From assembly GCA_907165065.1 (NCBI GenBank), contig OU015524.1:56771295-56835294 (forward strand): a DNA stretch of 64,000 bases, given 5' to 3'. Made by a program: the position numbers and the translations under genes. The stretch comes from Caprimulgus europaeus (Eukaryota; Chordata; Aves; Caprimulgiformes; Caprimulgidae). Below are positions 1-13,009 of the stretch, one piece after another; position 1 is the first letter of the stretch, and every line of letters starts with the position of its first letter. The notes beneath the pieces were generated by a model. That model saw only the letters and a list, made by a program, of their open reading frames with translations, made no database searches and had not been told where the DNA came from.

Positions 1-1530
1 AAAACAATGTCCTGGCCATGTCTTCCCTGTGCCCTAGAGAGAATAGACTGACCTAGGTGTACTGTCGTTTCATGTAATACTCTCATGAGTTCTGAATGAT
101 TTGGATAAAGCAATTAAAATTTCAGTAAAACAAAAATAATCATTTCTGGTTGGATCAACTGTACAAAAATTCTTTCCTTAAATAAAATACTGGTTGCTGA
201 GTAAAGAAAGCATCAGAAAGATAGGTATTCTGTCCCCGGTGTTGGCACTAGTTCTCTTGGTGTCCTGGACCAAATCATTAAATCTCTATATGTCCATGTC
301 CTCACCACTCAAAAGTTAATAATCTCACATGTTGAGAAATACTTTAGGTTTTTTTACCGAGTATATTCCTTCTTTTCTAAATAACTGAAATACCTATAGA
401 AATAAGAATAAATTTCTAACTCCAGTAAATGGAAAGATTTCTAAGTCCTGAAATGTTTCTAAGTACAAAGGCATAAGAAATAAATAGTTAGACAAAGAGA
501 CCAATGCAGAGTGGTTCTAATTATTTTGCTAACTTCATTTAACTTTATGTGTATCTACAGTTGGCCATACTACAACACATACTGTATAAAGAGGGCTATG
601 GCTGGTTTCTCAGTAACCAAAGTGAAGTTAGGAAGACCTACATATATCAATGGCTCTGTTAGACTTCTTGTAGACTTTTTTTTTTTTTTTTCTCCTCCCC
701 ATGGTAAGGTTCCTGCACTGCTTATTTGCTAAAGATAGAGCTGTATTGGATCCTGTACTTTGATTGTCCCTGTTTTCTTCCATTCAGGTATACAACCTAC
801 ACAAAGTTCCTAATTAGGTGAAAGCTGCCACTGCTTGCTGCTATAGGTGTATATATATATATGTCTACATTTAAATACATGTGTATATATATGTAGAGTG
901 ATGATACTGTGCTGAGCTAAGCAGTAAATAGAAGGCCTTCTGAAGTTTTTACTCAAAAGAAAAAATCTCTAAACTTTATTAATTTCTTTTTAATCATTCA
1001 AATGTGCAGAAATAAGCCTTGAATTGCCATGTATTTACATTTTTAATCCGCTAGGTGATTTTATTAAAAGAGTCACAAATCATTGCACAGAAATAATTTC
1101 CTCCATTGCACCTTGTGCTGAGGTAGAATGTTTCAGAAGAGGATTTTGCAAAATATAAATTTATTAGAAACATATTTTATAGTTAGTAGAAATTGGATTA
1201 TAAATATAATTTGGCCTACCCTGGGTCTCTTTACCTGGCTATGAAACTGTCTGACTCTCAAGTAAACAGAGCTGAAAAGTGATTTGTTTAAAATTACAGA
1301 ACTCACCAATATCAATACTTAAAGAGAAACGTAAAGTCAAATGGCAACATCTTTGTATACAGAAATAGTGAGAGAATTTTACCTGGTCCTCATTTCCCTG
1401 CCCAAATGGCACACATAAAGAAAGCTTTGTCTTGGACGTACTCCCTCGGTCAGTTTGATCGGATACAGAAGAATTATGTTCCCAAATGTGAAACAACTGC
1501 TGGGAGTTTAACACTAGCAAAGAGAAGGTT
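1..1530. other. AT-rich single-copy DNA, no gene seen
   Basis: No coding frame, splice-bounded exon or recognisable repeat is visible. Open frames are short and lack protein-like composition. It holds a 16-T run at 676-691 and two short TA runs near 850-862 and 889-898. Base composition is AT-rich and CpG-poor, as in avian intergenic or intronic DNA. Confidence 0.6.
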
Positions 1531-1539
1531 ATGCTGGTA

Positions 1540-1995
1540 GAGCAGGGAAAGCATTTTGCAAAACTAGCAGGAACAACATCTGCACCATCTGCTGTGGATG
1601 TTTGTCCAGCAGTCGTTTATCAAAGGCATGCAGAAGTGGAGTCAGACCCAATCCTACCTAGGCCTGGAGGGGCAGAGTTTGTGAGACATGGTGCAGTGCT
1701 GTACCCTATGGGGGAGACAGAGGTACCATTCGTCACCCTTTGAGCACCACACTGCTCCAGGCTGAGGAAGCTTGGGGAGCAAGGCTGTGACTGACCGCAG
1801 CCAGTGCAGAGAAGGGTCACTGGAGCAGACAGGATGTCCCCACCACCTCTGAAGCTGCACTCAGATGGTGGAAACCTCCTCCGCCTCCTGCTGAAGGGGA
1901 ATACGTGGGCCAAAGCAAGGACGACTGTTTCTCCTATATCAAAGATGGCACCAGGATGCCCTCTCCCACATTTGTCTGGAAACTTTCTCAAAGTA
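1540..1995. other. GC-richer unique island, function unknown
   Basis: This stretch is clearly richer in G and C than the DNA on both sides. It is open in several overlapping frames: plus strand 1531-1743 and 1804-2061, minus strand 1620-1991. None of these translations matches a family I recognise. A plausible 5' splice site (AAAGTAAGG) lies at about 1990-1998 on the plus strand, so an exon of a non-coding RNA is possible. The overlapping frames may also simply follow from fewer AT-rich stop codons. It does not look like CR1, MIR or a retroviral LTR. Confidence 0.3.
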
Positions 1996-2787
1996 AGGTC
2001 TGAGATATATGAATTTACTGATGGAAAACCAGAGCTATTCCTGCAGGGAGCATGCTTATAGTCCTTTGTATATTGTATTTAAAGACCCTGATTCAAGAAG
2101 CCTGTGTTCTGCCTAAATAACTCTCAAGTCCTCCTCCTCCTCTTACTTAAATCTTCAGACATCAAGAAACGACACCAAAGTGGTTCAAAGCCAGGCTGGC
2201 TGAATGTACACATGCAGTAGTGGAACTGTGACCTAGAAATAGGCTTTTCAAAAAGCTATAGGGCCTTAAAAATAAGACAGAATTTCTTGCTCTCTTCTGC
2301 AGTGTTCCTCTGGCTTCTTTTTAAAGGATATGAGACATGCAAGTATTTTTATTCAGACATTTTTCTTAATAGCCTAAAATTATCTGCAGACTCTGAAATG
2401 TAAGAAACATGCATTAACTCTACCTACTAGAGCTTTACTTGCAAATAGAAGTTATTTTTTGAAAGGTGAAAAGAGTAATAAATGAATTATTTAAATACTT
2501 GCTTAGCTTTAAAAATAATACCTAAAATCTGAGCAGAAGTTTTGATATTTGTTTTTCACAACTGCCAGGTATTTAAATATTTTAAGTAGAATTGGAAGCA
2601 TTATCACAACTGACTACTGCAGCCAAGAAAATCAATCTAGTCAGGAATCAAAGACCCCATTAACTTTAGCAACAGTTTATCTGGAAAGCTGGAAAACAAG
2701 CTACTGTTGTAGTATCTTCTATAGCATTCTCAAATCTCCAGATCTTAAAACATGCTGCAAACATTAATGAGCAGTCTCACAAAATAC

Positions 2788-2860
2788 CTGTGGTCTTGTG
2801 GTTAAGACAGCCAAACTCAATTTCAAAAGAAAGAGGTTCAAAGCCTTGCTCTGTCACAGC
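2788..2860 (+). repeat. MIR-like tRNA-derived SINE relic (5' part)
   Basis: The block keeps the layout of a tRNA-derived SINE head. It has a GTGGTTAAGA stretch that matches the A-box region of MIR. About 40 bases later comes GGTTCAAAGCC, close to the RNA polymerase III B box (GGTTCGANTCC), followed by TTGCTCTGTCAC, which matches the MIR core start. It is diverged and truncated, as expected for an amniote-age insertion. Transcription from it is unlikely. Another tRNA-SINE family is the main alternative. Confidence 0.6.
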
Positions 2861-2889
2861 CAGCTCATGCAAGAATAAGAAAGACTCTG

Positions 2890-2946
2890 ATCCTGAAGTG
2901 CTTTAAATTTAGGCAAAAGAGTAATTCTGTTAAATTCAGTGGGAAG
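2890..2946. repeat. Possible ancient amniote repeat fragment
   Basis: It contains a GTGCTTTAAATTTAGGCAAA-type stretch and a later TTAAATTCAGTGGGA. This resembles a dispersed motif I associate with reptile and bird genomes (GTGCTTAA...CATTGACTTCAATGGGA). The copy is badly decayed and I cannot name the family with confidence. Confidence 0.25.
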
Positions 2947-2949
2947 AAT

Positions 2950-5900
2950 GCTCTTAAATGTTTTCAGATTATGGGGATTTAAAGGCACTTTTGAGTTCAA
3001 AGTCCAAACAACCCTCCTGCAGCTCCTAACAGCCTCATCTCTGTCCATTGGAGCACCTGAGGAGCTTCCCAGAATAATACCATGTACTCCCCTGCAGAGG
3101 GAGGATCTGTGGCAGAGGGTCTGCTGGAAGGAGCAGAGCAAAGGTAAGAGGGAGAACAACAGTATCTCAAAACACAACTGTTTAACTACTGCCACAGCTG
3201 TTGGCACACAACTGCCCAGGCCCTCAGTCTAGGCTTGGCTAAGCTCTACAGAGCAATGGCTATCTCTTGACCAAGGCCTTTTCTGGGTTCATGTGCCAAA
3301 TTTGTTCACTTCCCTGTGGCACGTGAGGATCCTGAGTTAACAGGCGTATTCAGAGTAGGTCTGATCAAACCAGTTGGGTGAAAACACTGGGGATCTATCC
3401 ACCAGCTGGGTGAGCCGCAGCCTCACCCAGGCTATGGGGCATCTGAGTTCAGCTTTCCCCCTCTGCTCCACAGGTTTTCAGTTTGCTTCCCGGGGCTGTT
3501 TCTAGCTATAGGTTTCACCTCTCCAGTCTAGCCCTAGCGGTGTTTCTTATTGGACTGGCTCAACTAGTTCTTTCAGAGCTTTTTAGATTTCATGGCTTAT
3601 ACCATTTATGTGGCCAGCTCTCCTCACGTGTTGTCTATATAATCAGAAGAGAAAGCAAATGCTTTGGCTCTGTGGTGCTTGCCCTTGCGGCAAGTGCTGT
3701 TGGTACTGGAAAAGTACCACTATTTTAAAGCACTGCTTGAAAATGAAATGGTAAATCACACTCAACAGTTTGCTTTGTACATTCCAGCTTTTTTATCATA
3801 ATTGCCAAGAAGTTTACACCTGTCATTCCTTCATCGAGGAGCAGCATTGAAATATTTCCTGTACCTTTATCACAAGCTTTTTCCTTTAATAAATTACTAC
3901 ATTATGTATAACGCTTCCTTAGACTGTATGTTACTCCTGCTTCTGTGAAGAATTGACTCATTGGTTGTGTTGAGCCTCGGATGCAAAGTGAAGCTTTGGG
4001 GAGAGACGCTCAGAGGAACGGAGAGGAAAAAGGGGTCATTTAATCCTCTGAAAATACAGCTTTGCAGGGACCAAAGAGGAGGTCTGTCATTTGAATCAGT
4101 GACTGCTCTGAGAGCAATAAAAGTCATAAACAAATGTTGGTACCACAAGTGTTGGAAGACCTTATAAATCATATCAGAAAGGGTAAAGCAATTATCTGAA
4201 GTATAATAGTCCTTCTTGAAACATACTGATCTTCAAAAAGAGGTTTACAGCCTCCCTTCTGGACAATAATTTTCATAGCAGAAGTCTGGCAAAAAACTTT
4301 GGAAACCACATTCAGTAAGTATCCTTTGTCTCCTCTGCAAGGATAATTATGTTTCCTTTCTGCTTTTTTTCAGGACTTTTCCCCCCAAATTTGATAATAT
4401 AATTAGAAAATGTAGCAACAGACAAGGTATTCACCAGACTGGAATTGCAGATTTCTGCAAGAATTAAGTCTGCAGTGGCCTATTAGTGTAAAAGAGAACT
4501 TTTGTCACCTCTTCCTTAGTAACAGCATCCTAAACATGAAATTGTAAGACCTGAGAAAGGTACAAAGAAAGATCACAAGGCATATAAAGACTTGAACATA
4601 ACAAAAACCAAACCAAAACAAAACAGAAAGAAAGCAGCATGGAAACAGCTTTAAGACAGAAAATTCACTGGACAGAATTTAGGCCAACACATCAAATATA
4701 CATTGTTTATTGTTGATGCCTGAGGCCACAAAATTATTTGGAGTCTTTGGCTTTCTGTGTGTACAAGATGACGGCAGAAACCAGACAATGGGCTGATGTT
4801 TGTGCTTTTAAACCCAGCCACCAGATGAGTGGGGTTGTTGTTTTTAAATATTTAGTTTTTCGTTGGAAGGCTGGCACCTCTCACATGCTCCTTGAAAGAG
4901 AAACAGCACCACAAGGATCCAGTGCAAGTTCAAAATCCTCATTCAGCCCTCAATTATCCGTCCCACCCAAGCAGAGAAGTATTTGCAACTTATTAATTTG
5001 GGCCCTACTTTTTTTACTGTGGTTTTGGTTTAGTTTATGGCACTATATATTTTTGGCATTTGTTCTTTGTTTTTAAAGTGATTTTCATGGTCATATGAGG
5101 ATGTAGAGACCAGCAGAGCAAGGCAGAAAAGGTACAGTGTGCTGAGCAAGTCGGTGGCAATGGCCTTCAGATCAGGGTCATGGCAAAACCTGTTTTCCCT
5201 ACACAGCCTTGCCAAAGCACCGCAGCCCTGCTATATACAGACAAATTATTTGTAAGAACCTCTTCTTTTGTTTTCCCAAAATGACATCTTTTCAAGAAAA
5301 CAGAGGTGAATTGGCTGGGCCCCTGGGAGGTTCTCGTTTTAATATCAAGCCCTGTGTGAGCATCTGAGTAGCAGTATTCAAAACAAGCCCCAGAGAAAGA
5401 TTGATGTCACTCAAGGTCAGCCTTGTCTAGTGGTTCCCCTCCCTTTCTGTAGTCACAAGGAGAGATCCCCACAGGGCAAATGTATTAGGTTGGGAAGAGC
5501 CAGTGTGAATTCTTCCTCCTCCACTAATTTACATGCAAAGCTTCCATCAACAAGCAAGATTTGATCAACAATCAGCAAGATTTAATCACTTAAGTCCTTC
5601 CAGTGATCTTGAAATACCTCTCTTTAATTTACAGATCGATTTGGGACATTTTTTGATGGTTTCAAGGGAGACCCGAGGAGGTTCTGCTCAGATTTCTTCA
5701 AGAAGGAACTGGGGTTTCTTTAAGCTCTTGCATTGTTTATTTTGCTTCCAACAGCTGCAAATTAAAAGGGTGGTCAGATTTCTCAAAGCTGAGCACTTTC
5801 AGGTTCTATGGGACTAAATCGGAGGCAATTTTAACCATGACCAAAAATAATGCTACAAGATTTTAACACCAGATGTGGAAAGGGCATACTTCCACGCAGG

Positions 5901-8165
5901 ACTCTCAGCAGCTTTTTGGGGTGAATTCTGGCTCTGGAGGCCAGGAGCAGCTTCTCCATTCACTGACCCTTAGCATGGTCAGGATTTGCCCTATAAAAGC
6001 CTAATCAGCGCTACAGTTAATTAGATTCTTTATTTACTGCCTACAGCAGATTTGTATGAAACTTACCTCCCCTGGATCCCTGGCAATTTCTTCCACAGTG
6101 TTTGTGTCAAAACACAAACTTCTTCTTGATGAAAAAGGTGATCATGTATGCTGCACATGAAAGCAATCAACAGAAACCTTTTTTTCTGAAGAAGCAGGGG
6201 AGAGCCAGGCAGCTCTCTCCAACCTTTGTTTATGTTCTGAAAGGAGCCAAATTCAATGGAAAAATAAAATATATATCCCAAAGGCTTCATGACTCCCTTT
6301 TCATTCAGTGTTACTGTACTGGAAAATTCTTTTATATAGCAATACTTTACTATCTTTTGACAAAATTCTAGCTTTATTGTGATCAATTGCTGGGGTTTTA
6401 TTGCACTACTGTATGTTTAGTAACTCAATCTGTAGTTAAGGATGCTGGTATATGTTTGAACAAAATAGGTTTAGAAATGGACTACTTGCCTGGTGAGGCA
6501 TGAATCTTTTTCCATCTTTGTGTGCAATTGTCTACTAACTGGCACCATTTCACAGTACCGTATATTTAACTATTGTCACTATGTCTCTGTTTACTGTCAG
6601 TTGAATCATGGATTTTTCCCACTTCTTTTCTTGTTTTGAAGTCCCATGCTTTAAAAAAAAAAAAAAAAGGCAACTAAATGTGATCCAGAGCAATTTTGCT
6701 GAAGCTGCTGGTTCAACAAGGTCTTTCAATATTTGTAAATTGAGGGGCATGTGCAATGGGCTATTTTTGAAACAGTACCACTAGTCATATGTTTAAAGTT
6801 ACACTTGTGTTTAAGTATTTTGTGGAATCAAACCTTAATGCTGTGAGCTAAGCTGACATGAGTCATTTAAGAGAAAAAATAATATATGTGAAAAAATATT
6901 TCCACTTCCAGATAAGTCATCAAATAGCTGCTTTTATTAAAATTCCAAAGATGAGCTTCTCTTAGTTGACTACACTACTGTAAGTCAGGAAACACGAACC
7001 TCAGTAATATCATTAATATGTGATTTAAGAGGATTCAACCCCATAAGCAGCAATAAAATATAGTCAATGTAAATAAGAAATACTTTGTTAGCTTCTTAAT
7101 GAAAATCTCTCTAATGCAAAACATAGCTGATCAATGCAATTAGCTAACTTCAAGAGAAGAAACAATTCTAAAAATGTAGGTTCATGATTTTAAGTAATGC
7201 AGAAGACCAAGCAGAAAATATTGGTGCCAGGTAGTTTGCCCCTAAGTCCATAAACGGTGTGAGTGTAGCGTAGCATTGAGTGTTAAACATCCTGAAACCT
7301 TCATCAGCTGTTTGTCCATCAGCAGGCAAATTTTCCAGATGGCCTTTGGATGATCAGTTATGTTGCTCCTAATTGTGAATTCCTCCTCTATGTGTCTCCT
7401 TCTTCCTTACTGCTTCAATGTGAAAAAAGGTAAAGCCTTTACCCATTAAGCAGCTGGCACAACTTGTGTAAACAATTCTTAGCAGTGCATCTGAGAAAGT
7501 TTGCAAAATTGGTAAGGCTCAAGTAGGTGTTTTAATTTTTTTCCTACACAAAATATCTCAGAAACAAAAACAGGTAGTGCATTCTTGCTCTTTCTGATTC
7601 CTCATGGTTTTTCCATTAATCCCATTAATAGGTAGCTCTTCCAAACTCATAGCTTCAGGGACAAAAAGTGCAGATCAACAAAAACAATGAACCAACCAAC
7701 CAACCAACCAAAAAAAAATCCCATGTTTAAGCAATATTATCTTCCTCTGCCAAGTAAACCAGAGTCTCTAATGGCTGCAGTTTGGGGCTCTTTTTCACAG
7801 ATCTCTGTAAAAAAAAATTGCAGAAATACATTCATGGAGCTAGTGGGATTTTGCACTTCATTTATCCACTTTTTTATGGCAGCAGAATGTTAAGATTTTA
7901 TTTCTTTTTTGTCATCAGGAGTTCTTTACTTCTTTTACCTTTTAAGATCATGCTTCAGAATGACTTCTTATTGACATATTTAGTTGTTCAATCCAATACA
8001 AATAAGATCAGGCCTCAGATGAATCTTCCCCTAGACACATACTACTAGATTCAACTTTCCCATGCTCTCTTAAAACATACAGCGTTCTTGTGCTTATACA
8101 GACAGCTTTGACATATCACATATGTGGTTTATGGCACCTTCTGTGTACACTCTTTGGGGTCCTCT
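2950..8165. other. Single-copy DNA, no gene seen
   Basis: There is no supported exon. Open frames at 4738-5076 and 5533-5817 (plus) and 6063-6386 (minus) have no recognisable domains and lie in sequence of ordinary composition. Short features only: an imperfect tandem pair built on CAAGCAAGATTTGATCA at about 5548-5590, a 16-A run at 6653-6668 and an AACC tetranucleotide run at 7690-7718. A GTAAGAG splice-donor-like site occurs near 3144 but has no convincing exon in front of it. Confidence 0.55.
7690..7718. repeat. (AACC)n microsatellite with A run
   Basis: Five copies of the tetranucleotide AACC run directly into nine A residues. It is a short simple repeat with no apparent function. Confidence 0.85.
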
Positions 8166-8167
8166 GA

Positions 8168-8596
8168 GGACCACCAGGATAATCAAAGGACTGGAGCACT
8201 TCTCCTATGAGGACAGGCTGAGAGAGTTGGGACTGTTCAGCTCCAGGGAGACCTTATTGTGACTTTCCAGTTCATGAAGGGGATCTACAGGAAGGCTGGA
8301 GAGGGATATTTTTCAAGGGCAGGTAGTGATAAAACAAGGGGCAATGTTTATAAACTGGATGAGAGGAGATTTAAATTAGATCTTTGGAATAAATTCTTTC
8401 CTGTGAAAGTGGTCAGATACTGGAACAGGCTGCCCAGAGAAGTTGTGGATGCCCCCTCCCTGGAAGTGTTCAAGGCCAGGTTAGATGAGGCTTTGAGCAA
8501 CCTGGTCTAGTGGAAGGTGTCCCTGCTCACTGCAGGGGGGTTGGAACTAGATGATCTTTAAGGTCCCTTCCAACCCAGACCATTCTATGATTCTAT
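8168..8596 (+). mobile_element. CR1 LINE, 5'-truncated 3' end
   Basis: This is the 3' end of a Chicken Repeat 1 non-LTR retrotransposon. The first ~340 bp encode the C-terminus of ORF2, the endonuclease/reverse transcriptase polyprotein. Recognisable stretches are IIKGLEHFSYEDRLRELGLF at the start, then WNRLPREVVDAPSLEVFKAR and DEALSNLV, ending at what looks like the native stop near 8508. The 3'-UTR follows, with the GATGATCTTTAAGGTCCCTTCC box, and ends in two ATTCTATG-type octamers, the hallmark of avian CR1. An internal deletion after GLFSS breaks the frame near 8250. The copy is 5'-truncated and cannot move by itself. Confidence 0.95.
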
Positions 8597-11231
8597 AGAG
8601 ACCCCTGTTAAGACTCTCCTGGCTAAATGGACTCTTGTTAAAATATTAAGCAACTACTATTTCTGAAGTCCATAGTCTTACTTGGATCTTTTTAAATTAA
8701 GCCACATTTGATGCTAATCTATTTCAGGTATCCCATGTTGGTCTTGTCTGCTGAAACTTAGTCAGAGTTGTAAGTGCTGACTGTGACATTTGCTGTAACA
8801 ATTTGTGACATTGTGTACATCTCTATTTTTCAAACGCGGAAGGAAGGGTATTCCATAGTAGTCTTGTTGACACAGAAAAATGTTTTGTACAGGAAATCAG
8901 TGAACGATCTCTCACTGACTTCAATATAAAGAGATTCAGCATTCTGCACTTCAAAAGGTAGTTATAGGTAAAAAACCAAGTTAGTAAGAGTATAAATTTT
9001 AACTAAATGGATCCTCTCAATCTTTTGGAAAACATCTCTCTTTAGCTATCATTGGTTAATTATGTTTACGGATTTCCCACCTATTTACCTTCCCCATTTA
9101 ACATCTTTTGATATCTGGCTAATAGTTGATATTAAAAGCTTCCAAATCTATTGAGAATTTGGTTTCATTTTGCAAGTGATTATTGCTTTTGTGGTCTTAA
9201 CTGTGCTAAGAGTTTGCTTAAAACAAGGGGTGGCAGTAATTACCTCAGTCTTCTTGGTGGCTTCAGCAGTGACTTGGTAGATTTTTTTTAGGAGGTTTTT
9301 ATAAGTGATAGCATTTCTAACTGGACAGTTCTTGAGCAGTCCTGATAACATTCAGCTTATCCAGAAATCTGCAAAAGGATTGGTCTGTTTTTATTTGTCC
9401 AAATATCTGGCTGCTTTCACACTTGTGAGAAGGAAAAAGAAGGATCTTGAGGCAGCCAAAGTGTTCCAATTAATCAGTCAGGGCAAGTATTATATATTCA
9501 ATCTGTGTTCAGCTTTGAGGAGCCAAATTAATTTATTTTAATTTTAAAATATTTTCTCTATACATGTTACTAACCCTTTAAAACTGACTTGTTTCTGTTC
9601 CTTCAATATGACTCACAATTCCTTAAACATTTTATTTTTGAAACCTGCAGCTTGGAAAGATTTTAACAGCATAACAGTTTCTGATTTTTGTGGGTTGGTG
9701 TTATGTTTATTACTTAGAGCTATGTGCCAGTGGTGTACTTGGGCTGATACAGACAATAGCCTAAGGTTAACCTGTACCTCAAGGTCTTCTAAACCAGATC
9801 AAGATAACCACAGAACTGCAAGTACCTGCCTAGCTTTGCGGTGGAGAAATCACATTTTCCCAAGGGTGGAGGTGTCCAAAGAAGAAGGCAGGTTTAGTTC
9901 TAGTTAGCAGGACACTGGAGCTGGTACTGGCCTTGCAACATTCGTGTGTTTTAGAGAAGAAACTGAAGGCTGGGTGGGACGGGGCAGCACTCAGTGTAGG
10001 AGGGTCTTCTGACTACTAGGCACAGCGAGACAGAAGAATGGAGAAGCTCTAGGCAAAGGAGCTAGCAAGCCAACACATCAAAAAGTAGGAAAGCAAAGAG
10101 TGTAAATAAAACCACAGATACTGCAGAGGAAAGTAACAATACATAAGAGCATAACAGGGTACCCAGACAGTTAGCTGGCAATGCCTACTTGTTGGCAACT
10201 TAAATTTCCGTGTCTCCCAACAGCTGCCCTTTGTCCCCCAAATCTCAAGGAATGAGATAATGTAAAAGTTAGTCCCCAGAAAGACTCCACTCATGTATAT
10301 AAGACTCCTGTATATAAGAAGTGAGCAAGATAGCCATTTGGATTATATCCCACATTTCTGGAAATGTGTGGAAAAAATCATTCTACAGAAAAAGCAAGAA
10401 GAATCAAAAGCAGTATTTGCTTTTTGATAAAGCAGATATTATAAATTAGGTATTTTTAATGATCTTTGGCCACTTGTCTATATTCAGTTCTTTCTCACAG
10501 GTCATTTTGTCATACTGGGCTCAGCAATCCTGTGAAATATAATTAACTCTGTCATTTGATGTAAGGCAGAATGTGATCCACATTTAAATAGAAAGATAAC
10601 AGCTTTTATCCATTTTTTTTCTCCCAAAATGCTTCAGCATTGTTGTTATAGATCAAAGTCTGTACTGCCAAATAAATACATGGAATTCCTCATGCTAATG
10701 GAAACTGAGCTGCCAAATCCTCATGCAATAAATTGAGATGGACATCTGTATCACAGGTATATTAGTGGAGAAAAAAGAAGACTCTTGTTCATCTGTTTTA
10801 TCATGACATAACAAACATGAGGAGCATCTGCTGAAGCCAATCCTTTTAGCAGGACAGCAACTTTATTTTTGTTAGTAAAAGATTTTTCAAAAGCATTATT
10901 GCAAAAGGCACTTTGGGGTCTCGCTGACATTAGTGAAATTCTGATTTCAAAAGGAAAGGAAAAAATATAATGTTGACTTTATCAGTCAAAGCTAAGTAGA
11001 AGGAATAATTTCCTTTTGCTGAATTACAACATGATACTGTATTCTGATTTGTCCTTGCATAGACTTTAATCTGAGGAGCTCAAGGAAGCTCACAAATAAT
11101 TGAGTCTTAGATAGTAGAGCGAGTGATAAACATGGACTGATTTGTGCACAGTCATTCAAAAACCAGTAGCAGAGAAAGTCTCAAAGCTCACATCTTCTGG
11201 CTGCAGCAACAGCCATGCTGCTAATTCCGTA

Positions 11232-11328
11232 GCACACTTAAGATCATGCCTGGCTTAAGCATGCATGTACATTTTGAGCATTTGAGCACTACTCACCTAA
11301 GCAGAGAACACACCTAAGCACATTTCTG
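11232..11328. repeat. Possible ancient amniote repeat fragment
   Basis: The stretch repeats CTTAAG/GCTTAAGCATG-like words and CACCTAAGCA-like words, in partly inverted order. It resembles an old palindromic repeat widespread in sauropsid genomes, built on GTGCTTAA words. The copy is decayed; a MITE-type origin is only a guess. Confidence 0.3.
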
Positions 11329-12980
11329 AATCGTGATAACTTTGTTTACTAGGGAGCTTGGTGAAGCTTGCACCGCATCTGAATTCTGTACCCATTCAGG
11401 TGGCAAACACAAAAGCTTCAGGCTCTGGCTTGCCTCATCTAAACACAGCCATGACTGCAAGAGACCAAAGAAGAGAAATCATCTTTATTTCATGAGAGTG
11501 GCCACCATCCGCTGATAATATAGGTAAGATGGTTTACATTAGGATGTTGACATGCATCTCAGCCCTAGCTCCAAGCCTTATTTACTTGTGTGCACTGGAA
11601 CAGCTCAGTCACAAACACTTAGGCTGCAAGGCAGCTTGGCGGCGGTGAAGATAAATAAGCTCCAGTGGACAGCTGGTGTGGGGACACAGCAGGGAAAACT
11701 GATTCAGTGCAAGGCATCTGTCAAATCCTCAAGTGAACACTGTAAACTTGGAAACTAGTGATAGTGTCAATCCCAGAAGTGCCCAGTACAAGGTGTTCTA
11801 TAGGTTTCATACAATTTAAAAATTCATTAAAAGATGGAATAAATAGAGTTTTAGATTTGTACCATCCTATACAACTGTGTTGTTTTAAACGTCAATCTAA
11901 ACCTTCTACTTTGTTCTGTTTTTATCAAAATAATATTTCAACAGTGATGCTTGCTACAAAGTTCATTTAAATCAGAGACTAGTTGGCACTGGAGCTGTGA
12001 AGATCAGTTTCTTATGTCTCTGTATGACGTGTGATTTATTTCCTTCTTTGCACTGTAACATGCTGACCAGAGCATTTCCAAACTGTCATTGTCCGTCTCT
12101 CGTGTGGCATTCTCTAGTGGCTGGCATTACAGTTGAACTTAGAAACTACCTTCAATAGGGACATAATTTTTCCTCCATTGCACCGAATAACTTCAATGAG
12201 CCTTTGCTCCTTGGTGAAGTTTATGACATAGAGCTGCATTTTCAAAAGTTCTTAGTTGTCTTGGTCTATATTTTATTTTCAAACTTCTGCCAAAAATCAA
12301 TTTGGTGGTTTTTTTAAGCAACAACTGGAGCAAATTCAAGCAAGTCTCTGCTGCTATGATCTTATAACACTACACTATAATACTAATAAAACACACTTTG
12401 AAAAAATTTCTCTTTTGTTCTGTACAAGAACAAGCTAATTTTGTGAAGACAAAGCAGGGCTTTGCATGTCATAGAAGACTTATTTTAAAACTTATTTGAT
12501 TGCATGGATCAGCTTGCACCATTTTCTACCAACAAATAATTGAAAAATATCATCAGCTAATTTGCCCCAGATTTGTAAGCCCTAGGGAACTAGATTTCAA
12601 GGGAAAAAAAATGAGATAATGAAGGTAAGTAATACTGCTTAGTAATACACTAAGCCAGGTCTGTTTCCATCTACTTCCAGATCTGCAAGTTGAGGGGAAA
12701 GTAAAAACATCCTTTATTTAATAATTACTTGAGTCCTAATTAGTTTTGGAAGCCTGGGGAAGGAAGTAGACTAAAATCCTAGCTACAGATTAATTTATGT
12801 CGATGTTTTCTCTAAGGTTACTAACAAACAGGAGTAAGCATTGCAGGAAAAGATTCACTTCTCTGATGTAGGTAGAAGACACAGGAAAGCTTCCAAGTGT
12901 TCAAAACAGTCCCCTCTCATCTCTGCAATCTTTATAGCTTTAGTAATGTTATTGCTACTACTCCTGTACTAACAGTGTTG

Positions 12981-13009
12981 GCCATACATGCCATACATGC
13001 CATCATGCC
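12981..13009. repeat. Short 9-bp tandem repeat
   Basis: The unit GCCATACAT occurs twice and is followed by a third, shortened copy (GCCATCAT). It is a small local duplication with no evident role. Confidence 0.8.

Noticed and set aside
1620..1991. 123-codon minus-strand frame
   Set aside because: No recognisable domain; it lies in the GC-rich island where stop codons are rarer, and plus-strand frames overlap it equally.
2854..3207. 117-codon minus-strand frame with a hydrophobic N-terminus
   Set aside because: It overlaps an old SINE relic and a plus-strand frame; the hydrophobic stretch alone is not evidence of a signal peptide.
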